The translations under genes and the position numbers were made by a program. A stretch of DNA of 6,008 nucleotides from Saprospiraceae bacterium (lineage in GTDB: Bacteria > Bacteroidota > Bacteroidia > Chitinophagales > Saprospiraceae), in the NCBI GenBank assembly GCA_016787375.1, contig JAEUUM010000161.1, positions 1 to 6,008 on the forward strand. The letters run 5' to 3'. Numbering within the stretch: the stretch's first letter is position 1; each line of letters begins with the position of its first letter. The notes under the pieces are model-generated. The model was not told the DNA's origin. It did no database searches and saw nothing but the letters and a program-made list of their open reading frames with translations. Shown here in pieces: positions 1 through 5,040 of the stretch.

Positions 1-142
1 AGATCTTACTCCTGCTGAAGAACTACAAAAATTTGAGAGCTGGTATCTTGCAGGTAAAAAGGGAGAATTCAGAGACAGAGGTACAGGTCGACCAACCAAA
101 AAGGAAAGACGAGAGATAGATATTTTTAAAAAAAATGAATGA
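1..142 (+). CDS. S4-domain RNA-binding protein, Hsp15-like (C-terminal fragment)
   Basis: Only the last 46 codons are present; the gene enters from the left edge, is read from position 2, and stops at TGA 140-142. The visible end is very basic and finishes in GRPTKKERREIDIFKKNE. A Gly-Arg-Pro-[TD]-K-[KR]-[ED]-R-R-[ED] tail after the S4 fold is characteristic of Hsp15-family proteins (E. coli HslR), which bind 50S subunits carrying a stalled nascent chain with peptidyl-tRNA and help recycle them. The S4 domain itself lies outside the window, so the call rests on this tail alone. The gene converges on the hbd gene with 5 bases between the two stop codons, so the two 3' ends are likely to share termination signals. 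Another S4-domain protein with a similar basic tail remains possible. Confidence 0.72.
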   Translation, partial: DLTPAEELQKFESWYLAGKKGEFRDRGTGRPTKKERREIDIFKKNE

Positions 143-147
143 ATTAA

Positions 148-1041
148 TTATTGTTTCCGAAAATTCGGCGAAACAACAATTTCTTTACTTTCTGGAGAGT
201 ACAAGTAAAATCCTTCTCCAGTTTTAACTCCAAGTTTTTTGGCGGTGACCATATTTACCAATAAAGGACATGGGGCGTATTTGGGATTTCCAAAACCATT
301 GTGCAAAACTTGTAAAATTGCCAGACAAACATCTAATCCAATAAAATCTGCAAGGTGCAAAGGACCCATCGGATGTGCCATGCCCAATTTCATGACCGTA
401 TCAATCTCTTCAACTCCTGCTACACCTTCATAAAGCGTATAAATCGCTTCATTTATCATTGGCATCAGAATTCTGTTAGCTACAAAGCCCGGATAATCAT
501 TTACCTCAACTGGTGACTTACCTAAGGTTTTTGATAGATTCATGATGATTTCAGTTACGGTATCACTTGTAGCGTAGCCTCTTATTACCTCGACTAACTT
601 CATAACAGGTACAGGATTCATAAAGTGCATGCCTATAACTTTGTCAGGTCGGTTTGTAACGGAGGCTATTTTTGTAATTGAAATTGAAGAAGTGTTGGAA
701 GCGAGAATTGCTTCTGTGGGTGCAAAATTGTCAAGTGTTCTAAAAATATTTAGTTTCAAATCAATGTTTTCTGTTGCAGCTTCAACAACCAAATCAGCAT
801 GTATTACAGCATTCTCAATTGAATTATTGGTATGTAAATTTGATAAAGTTTCTGATTTTTGTAGTTCTGACAAAACAGATTTTGACACCATTCTGTCAAG
901 ATTTTTATTGATGGTGGCAACGGCTTTTTGGAGTGCTGTTTCTGAAATATCTACGATTGTTGTATGAAATCCATTCATAGCAAAAACGTGAGCTATCCCA
1001 TTTCCCATCGTGCCGGCACCTATTACAACTACATTCTTCAT
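148..1041 (-). CDS. hbd: 3-hydroxybutyryl-CoA (3-hydroxyacyl-CoA) dehydrogenase
   Basis: This NAD(P)-dependent enzyme interconverts acetoacetyl-CoA and 3-hydroxybutyryl-CoA in the cytoplasm, serving beta-oxidation or butyrate/polyhydroxybutyrate-type pathways. Counting from the ATG at 1041-1039 it has 297 residues, normal for the family. The N-terminal Rossmann fold shows GAGTMGNG (G8, G10, G13) and the acidic residue D31 after strand 2, which favours NAD(H). The catalytic set lines up with HAD/HBD enzymes: S118 in SNTSS, H139 in MHFMNPVP, E151 in KLVEVI and N189 in GFVANR. The C-terminal helical dimerisation domain has the usual GMAHPMGPLHLADFIGLD and GEGFYLY stretches. An upstream in-frame TTG (1047-1045) could add two residues but is less likely. 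No fatty-acid or butyrate genes adjoin it, so its pathway cannot be inferred from neighbours. It is divergent from the secreted-protein gene and has its own candidate promoter. Confidence 0.95.
   Translation of the reverse strand: MKNVVVIGAGTMGNGIAHVFAMNGFHTTIVDISETALQKAVATINKNLDRMVSKSVLSELQKSETLSNLHTNNSIENAVIHADLVVEAATENIDLKLNIFRTLDNFAPTEAILASNTSSISITKIASVTNRPDKVIGMHFMNPVPVMKLVEVIRGYATSDTVTEIIMNLSKTLGKSPVEVNDYPGFVANRILMPMINEAIYTLYEGVAGVEEIDTVMKLGMAHPMGPLHLADFIGLDVCLAILQVLHNGFGNPKYAPCPLLVNMVTAKKLGVKTGEGFYLYSPESKEIVVSPNFRKQ
151..176. other. Imperfect stem-loop at the convergent 3' ends of the S4-protein and hbd genes
   Basis: TTGTTTCCGA (151-160) pairs with TCGG plus AAACAA (165-168 and 171-176). 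The loop is four bases, and a two-base CG bulge (169-170) interrupts the 3' arm. It lies in the last codons of hbd and 8 bases past the stop of the + strand gene. It could help end transcription of the S4-protein gene, but no real T-run follows on the + strand. On the minus strand a T8 tract (135-128) follows only after a 15-base gap. It is recorded as a structure, with weak support for a terminator role. Confidence 0.3.
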
Positions 1042-1058
1042 ATTCAATAGAGTTTTGT

Positions 1059-1067
1059 TAATTTTGT
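1059..1067 (+). promoter_or_regulatory. Bacteroidota -7 box for the secreted-protein gene
   Basis: TAATTTTGT matches the Bacteroidota sigma-ABfr -7 consensus TAnnTTTGY completely. Transcription would start near 1073, giving a leader of about 30 bases before the TTG at 1104. No clear -33 TTTG is seen at the expected distance (around 1036-1040, inside hbd). The call therefore rests on the -7 box and its position. Confidence 0.4.
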
Positions 1068-1069
1068 CT

Positions 1070-1078
1070 GCAAATATA
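1070..1078 (-). promoter_or_regulatory. Bacteroidota -7 box for hbd
   Basis: Read on the minus strand, 1078 to 1070 is TATATTTGC, a full match to TAnnTTTGY. Transcription would begin near 1064, about 23 bases before the hbd ATG at 1041. The -33 position (about 1097-1101) holds only T-rich sequence without a clear TTTG. The box lies 3 bases from the opposing + strand box. Confidence 0.45.
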
Positions 1079-1103
1079 CATCAATTCTTTAATAGCTTAA
1101 AAT

Positions 1104-2051
1104 TTGAACAAAAAGCGTACATTTTTTAGAATTCGGCTGAATTTCATTTTAATAGAAATCATAATTTGTTTGTTGGGCATTGAGTCAAAAGCTCAAAATG
1201 ATAGTATGCTTATTAATGAATGGAAAGAAATCATTCAAATTGATACGATTACCATTTATTCAAAAGGGACTCCATTCAATATTGATAATTTCATGAAACT
1301 TGTTTTAGAAGATAACAGTCTGTATCAATCTTTTAAAAATCTACATAGTAAAGAATATAAAGCCTCTCATGAAATATCTGTTTTGGACAAAAATTCAAGA
1401 CAAACCGAATTCTTTAGTGCCAGAACAACTCAACATGTAGATGAATATTGCAGGGAGGTTTTATATACCCTAAAGAATCAAAGTAAAGGGTATTTTAAAA
1501 GATCGGGAAGGCACAAATATTACACAACTGAAATATATGATAAGCTTTTTTTGCCACAAGGGAAAACTTGTAAACTTGTGTCATCAGGAAAGGATGAAGA
1601 TGTTGCTGGAATCATGGATACTTATATTCAAAAAATAAAAAGAATTGTCTTTAGTCCTGCAAAAAAAACTTTTATTCCATTTATAGGTGATCAAAATATG
1701 ATTTTTTCACCCCAACACAGGTGGAAGTATAATTTTAAATTACGCCGTATTTTTCTTTCAGGGATTGAAGCTTACGAATTTTCAATTTCCCGAAAGCCTG
1801 AAATACAGCATGAAGATGTACTAATCGAAAATATGGAGACATGGTTTGATGCAAGTGATTTGCAGATAATCAAGCGAAAAATGATTGTCAAAAAGCAGTC
1901 TCTTTTTTATGATTTAGATATCAAACTTGATATTTCTACTAAGAAAATTGAAGATAAATATTATCCAAGCTTAATGAAATACAAAGGAGATTGGAGTATC
2001 CCTTTCAAAAAGAGAGAAAAAATATCTTTTACTACATTTTTCTTTTACTGA
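1104..2051 (+). CDS. Secreted protein of unknown function
   Basis: I do not recognise a named family. The 315-residue protein begins with a basic N-region (NKKRTFFRIR), then a hydrophobic stretch (about residues 14-25). It has a likely signal peptidase I site after SKA or SKAQ (about residue 30), so export to the periplasm or cell surface is expected. The mature part is soluble and rich in Lys, Tyr and Phe, with no transmembrane segment. Its C-terminal third (about 235-310) alternates short hydrophobic strands around ENMETWFDASDLQIIKR and DKYYPSLMKYKGDWSIPFKKRE. That pattern recalls the LolA-like half-barrel of several Bacteroidota envelope proteins (for example the C-terminal region of DUF5686-type proteins), but this is an impression only. 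No catalytic motif was seen. The start is TTG at 1104: an in-frame TAA lies at 1098-1100, and the first in-frame ATG (residue 35) would discard the signal peptide. The 3' end overlaps the convergent membrane-protein gene by 7 bases. Confidence 0.75.
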   Translation: MNKKRTFFRIRLNFILIEIIICLLGIESKAQNDSMLINEWKEIIQIDTITIYSKGTPFNIDNFMKLVLEDNSLYQSFKNLHSKEYKASHEISVLDKNSRQTEFFSARTTQHVDEYCREVLYTLKNQSKGYFKRSGRHKYYTTEIYDKLFLPQGKTCKLVSSGKDEDVAGIMDTYIQKIKRIVFSPAKKTFIPFIGDQNMIFSPQHRWKYNFKLRRIFLSGIEAYEFSISRKPEIQHEDVLIENMETWFDASDLQIIKRKMIVKKQSLFYDLDIKLDISTKKIEDKYYPSLMKYKGDWSIPFKKREKISFTTFFFY

Positions 2052-2959
2052 AAATTTGTTTGTGTTGAAATTGAGGCTTGTTGAGCTTTAAATATTTTCA
2101 ACTCTTTCAATATTAACAATGCTACAATGGGCAAAAGAAATTGAGGAATTCTATATAAACATTCTCCGGCTTGCTGGTGTAAAAAATTAAAAAACCCAAT
2201 TTCTGAGTAATAAGTTCCTACTAATCTTCCAATAGCCGCACATGCACCCCAAATAGCCATGTACCAATAGCCATATTTTCTAAATTTAGGAAAAAAGACC
2301 AGAACAGAAGCGATAATATCGAGAACTCCGACGGCTTTTAAAAAATATTTTGAATTGGTTTCAGAGATATTCAATGCATTTATTACCATGTCTATCCATT
2401 GGCCTGGTATAGGTACAAGCCCTAATGCATACAGACCATGACCAAAAAAAGTTAATGCAAGCGTTATTTTTAGTATTTTAATCATGTCAATATTGCGTTC
2501 ATGCGACCTATTTAAGCCAACAAAAATGGCCGGTGCCATCCACTGACTGCACAATTCAGCAAATTGAGGAAAGTCCCAAAAATACTCTTTCCAATAAATA
2601 ATCGACAAAATGAAAAGCCATCCCGTACAGATTAAAAGGTAGTTTTCTGCTACTCTTTTGATCCTATTAAGAAAGAATGTGAAGAAAATTCCTAATACCA
2701 GTAAAAATCCAATAATCTTGAAACTCGTTTGAAAATTATGGTCTATTCGGATGCTTGTGACATATTTCTCCCATGGTATTCCAAATACTTTTTCAATAAC
2801 TGGTTTAAACAAATTCTCATCCCAGAGTAAAGTTCTATAAGGAGGATCCCAAAAAATATGTTGCCATCCTCTGCCCAATAAAACTCCGATACAAGCTATC
2901 ATGGTTAACAAGTAAATTAATCGTAAATTTTTGCTTTGAAAATTTTTGCTAATTATCAT
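2045..2959 (-). CDS. Polytopic inner-membrane protein, possibly DoxX-like
   Basis: This 304-residue protein has about seven or eight hydrophobic segments, at roughly residues 13-30, 79-98, 107-124, 138-150, 160-181, 207-224, 231-248 and 273-286. A soluble aromatic-rich loop (GRGWQHIFWDPPYRTLLWDE, about 29-48) follows the first helix. The second half (LTFFGHGLYALGLVPIPGQW, then FLKAVGVLDIIASVLVFFP and a helix with GACAAIGRLVG) resembles the four-helix DoxX/DoxX-like layout, with its glycine-rich first helix and the KAVGVLDI turn into the next helix. The N-terminal half is not explained by that. Charged and polar residues inside helices (H174, D214, R245) could line a site. No enzyme motif is seen and the function is unknown. 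The gene starts with ATG at 2959, without an obvious Shine-Dalgarno sequence, and appears to be a single transcription unit beginning after the prfB terminator. Confidence 0.8.
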   Translation of the reverse strand: MIISKNFQSKNLRLIYLLTMIACIGVLLGRGWQHIFWDPPYRTLLWDENLFKPVIEKVFGIPWEKYVTSIRIDHNFQTSFKIIGFLLVLGIFFTFFLNRIKRVAENYLLICTGWLFILSIIYWKEYFWDFPQFAELCSQWMAPAIFVGLNRSHERNIDMIKILKITLALTFFGHGLYALGLVPIPGQWIDMVINALNISETNSKYFLKAVGVLDIIASVLVFFPKFRKYGYWYMAIWGACAAIGRLVGTYYSEIGFFNFLHQQAGECLYRIPQFLLPIVALLILKELKIFKAQQASISTQTNFQ

Positions 2960-2998
2960 TTGTTATGAATGATTTATCCTTTTATAGAAGCGTATTTG

Positions 2999-3028
2999 TA
3001 AAAATACTACTTGTTGGTAATTTACAAA
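2999..3028 (-). promoter_or_regulatory. Candidate promoter of the membrane-protein gene
   Basis: On the minus strand TTTG (3028-3025) is followed after 18 bases by TATTTTTA (3006-2999), close to the Bacteroidota -33 TTTG / -7 TAnnTTTG arrangement with one mismatch in the -7 box. The predicted start, near 2992, gives a leader of about 33 bases. The position just after the prfB terminator suits a new promoter, but the -7 box is imperfect. Confidence 0.3.
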
Positions 3029-3062
3029 GTAAGTGTCAGAATATTAATAACTATACTCGCAC

Positions 3063-3097
3063 AAAAAAAAAACGGGTAATGATCTATTACCCGTTTT
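3063..3097 (-). terminator. Rho-independent terminator of the nrnA-FKBP-prfB operon
   Basis: On the minus strand a perfect 12-base stem is formed by AAAACGGGTAAT (3097-3086) and ATTACCCGTTTT (3080-3069), closed by the 5-base loop AGATC. The stem runs directly into a T10 tract (3072-3063). It begins 8 bases after the prfB stop codon. The T-run follows only in the minus direction, so it terminates the operon rather than anything coming from the left. Confidence 0.93.
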
Positions 3098-3105
3098 AAA
3101 CTTCT

Positions 3106-4186
3106 CTATTTTTCGTGATGCATCAGATAGGCTTTTAAAAATCCATCAATGTCACCGTTAAGAACGCCATCTGTATTACCGGTTTGGAAACCAGTGCGAT
3201 GATCTTTAACTCTTCTGTCATCGAGTACATAGCTTCGTATCTGACTCCCCCACTCGTTTTTCATTTTTTGTGCTTCAATTGCATCCCTTGCTTCAAATTG
3301 CTTTTGAAGTTCTATTTCATACAAGCGAGATTTTAACATTTGTAATGCTTTTTCCCGGTTCATGTGTTGAGAACGCTCTTGTTGACATTCGCACACGACA
3401 CCAGAAGGTAAATGACGGACACGAACTGCAGATTCTGTTTTGTTAACATGTTGTCCACCGGCTCCACTTGCTCTGAAAGTATCCCATTCTAAATCAGCCG
3501 GGTTTATTTCAACTTCAATGGAGTCATCAACTAAGGGATGAACAAATACCGAAGCAAAAGAAGTCATTCTTTTACCTTGAGAATTATAAGGAGAAACACG
3601 TACCAACCTGTGAACACCATTCTCTCCTTTGAGCATTCCAAACGCGAACTCACCGTCTATCTCAAGACTTACAGATTTTATTCCTGCGACATCTCCATCC
3701 TGTAAAAAAACTACAGAATATTTGAAGCCATTTTTTTGAGCCCACATTTGATACATCCTCATGAGCATCTCTGCCCAATCACAAGCCTCAGTACCGCCCG
3801 CTCCAGCATTGATGTCGATGATACAATTCAACTCATCCTCCTTTTTATTCAGAGTTGATCTGAATTCGACGTCCTCGATTAACTCCAGTATTTCAAGAAA
3901 AGCATCATCTACTTGTTCTTCAGTTGCTTCTCCTTCCTTTTGAAAATCATAAAGGACTTCAAGATCATCTAGTTCTGATTGAATTTTGTTAAAATTTTCA
4001 ACCCACTTTTTGTTGGATTTTAGTTCTTTTAGCAAAGATTCAGCGTTGTTTGCGTTGTTCCAAAAGTCAGGATCCAGAGATAGCTGCTCTTGTTCCTCAA
4101 TTTTGATGAGTCGGGTCTCGACGTCAAAGATATCGCTTTAGCGCGCCCAACCTATTTTTCACCTCTTGCAGTTGTTCGATGGTCAT
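3106..4186 (-). CDS. prfB: Peptide chain release factor 2, with programmed +1 frameshift
   Basis: RF2 recognises UAA and UGA in the ribosomal A site and triggers peptidyl-tRNA hydrolysis. The gene is in two frames. ATG at 4186 opens a 20-codon leader (MTIEQLQEVKNRLGALKRYL) ending at an in-frame UGA (4126-4124). Skipping T4126 moves into the +1 frame at GAC (4125-4123), which runs to TAG (3108-3106). The product is 359 residues, normal for RF2. In product numbering, the N-terminal helical domain includes the typical LDPDFW segment and is followed by AGAGGTEACDWAEML at about 127-141. The stop-recognition tripeptide sits at 198-200 and reads SPY where most RF2 have SPF. The catalytic GGQ is at 243-245 in RASGAGGQHVNKTESAVR; its Gln is the residue methylated by PrmC. 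It is the last gene of the operon, 5 bases after the FKBP stop and before a strong terminator. Starting at the internal TTG at 4035 would lose about 50 residues. Confidence 0.96.
4123..4138 (-). promoter_or_regulatory. prfB +1 programmed frameshift site
   Basis: The minus strand reads AAG CGA TAT CTT TGA C (4138-4123). TAT CTT TGA C is the same heptamer-plus context as in E. coli prfB: CUU is the slippery P-site codon, UGA the poorly terminated stop, and C a weak following base. When RF2 is scarce the ribosome slips forward one base onto UUU and continues as GAC, giving negative feedback on RF2 level. In E. coli an AGGGGG element a few bases upstream pairs with 16S rRNA; here the equivalent place reads AAAGCGA, with no G-rich run. 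Confidence 0.95.
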
Positions 4187-4191
4187 ACTTA

Positions 4192-5040
4192 TTATTTTTG
4201 TATATCCATATAGAACATCAAAGTTGAGTTACCTGGAATTGCCGGAGGGGAACCTGCTGCACCATAACCTAATTCCGGAGAAATTATCACGATGGCTTTA
4301 GTTCCTTTTGCCAATGTAGTACATGCTTCGTCCCAACCCTTGATAACAGCACCTTGACCAACCGGAAAAGAAATTGGTTGACCTCTTTTATAAGATTGAT
4401 CAAATTCAACAGCCTCTGAAGTCATTCCGATATAGTGAACTGAAACTTGTTCACCTGCTTTTGTCACTGGCCCATCACCTTTTTCAAGAATCACATATTT
4501 CAATCCAGAAGCTGTGGTAACGACATTTTGAAGTTGTTTTGAATTGTATTTAACTATTGTCTCTTTTAAGGTGTTTACCAAGCCGTTACTTACAGCCATT
4601 GCTTCTTCTTTTTCTTTTTTTGCAGTGGCGGCATCTTTAACTTTTCTAACTTTTACAACATATCTAATGATATCTGTATTTTTGAGTTGAGGAGGAAGAG
4701 TTTTAATTGTATCAAGTTTTTGTATAACCTGTGCACTATCCCCTTCTTTTAGCATGTACATCATATCGATGAATGGTAAATTTTTTCTTTGTAATGAATC
4801 GCCGGGTAGTAATTCAACCTGAGTTACATAAGGTTGACCTTTTAATGTATCGTTCAAATAGCCGTACATTGTATAATCAACTACATCACCTGATTGAATG
4901 GTTTTAGATCCTGTTCCAGCAGATAAAATTTTGTACTCATAACCAAAACTAGTTTTGTTTCCTGAGCCGGCATTGCCATTTTTACATGACATTATTAAGG
5001 CACTGATAGAAATCAAGCCGAGAACTGTGAATTTTTTCAT
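4192..5040 (-). CDS. FKBP-type peptidyl-prolyl isomerase lipoprotein, two FKBP-like domains
   Basis: This is a predicted envelope-anchored prolyl cis-trans isomerase/chaperone of 282 residues. A lipoprotein signal peptide ends in the lipobox IMSC, with C19 as the lipidated residue, followed by a short Gly/Asn/Ser linker. Residues about 33-133 look like a degenerate FKBP fold: the GDVVDYTMYGYL, MMYMLKEGDSAQ and LPPQ stretches fit, but the key tryptophan and GYG loop are missing. A Lys/Glu-rich helical linker spans about 134-172. The C-terminal domain (about 175-282) is a canonical FKBP with ligand-pocket residues Y203 (VHYIG), F213-D214, V232-I233, W236 (VIKGWDEA), Y259 (LGYGAAG) and F276. The ATG at 5040 overlaps the upstream stop as ATGA, implying translational coupling, and prfB follows 5 bases downstream. 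The pairing with RF2 is probably operon convenience. Confidence 0.93.
   Translation of the reverse strand: MKKFTVLGLISISALIMSCKNGNAGSGNKTSFGYEYKILSAGTGSKTIQSGDVVDYTMYGYLNDTLKGQPYVTQVELLPGDSLQRKNLPFIDMMYMLKEGDSAQVIQKLDTIKTLPPQLKNTDIIRYVVKVRKVKDAATAKKEKEEAMAVSNGLVNTLKETIVKYNSKQLQNVVTTASGLKYVILEKGDGPVTKAGEQVSVHYIGMTSEAVEFDQSYKRGQPISFPVGQGAVIKGWDEACTTLAKGTKAIVIISPELGYGAAGSPPAIPGNSTLMFYMDIQK

Noticed and set aside
239..433. Open frame on the + strand antisense to hbd
   Set aside because: It lies wholly inside a well-conserved enzyme gene on the other strand and its translation has no recognisable motif.
629..967. 112-codon open frame on the + strand antisense to hbd
   Set aside because: It mirrors the hbd Rossmann-domain region; the Ser/Ala/Val-rich translation is typical of a shadow frame.
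1045..1047. TTG at 1047 as the hbd start
   Set aside because: ATG two codons downstream gives the standard MKNVVVIGAG beginning of the family; TTG adds only Met-Asn.
3011..3030. Possible operator-like inverted repeat (ACTTGTTGGTAA / TTTACAAAGT) upstream of the membrane-protein gene
   Set aside because: The arms match only partly and need gaps; no better than expected in AT-rich intergenic DNA.
3761..3943. Ser-rich open frame on the + strand antisense to prfB
   Set aside because: Antisense to the conserved RF2 domain 1 coding sequence; low-complexity translation, no promoter or ribosome site.
4035..4126. prfB as a pseudogene broken by a frameshift
   Set aside because: The break is exactly at CTT TGA C, the conserved recoding site, and both frames give conserved RF2 sequence; GGQ and the rest of the gene are intact.
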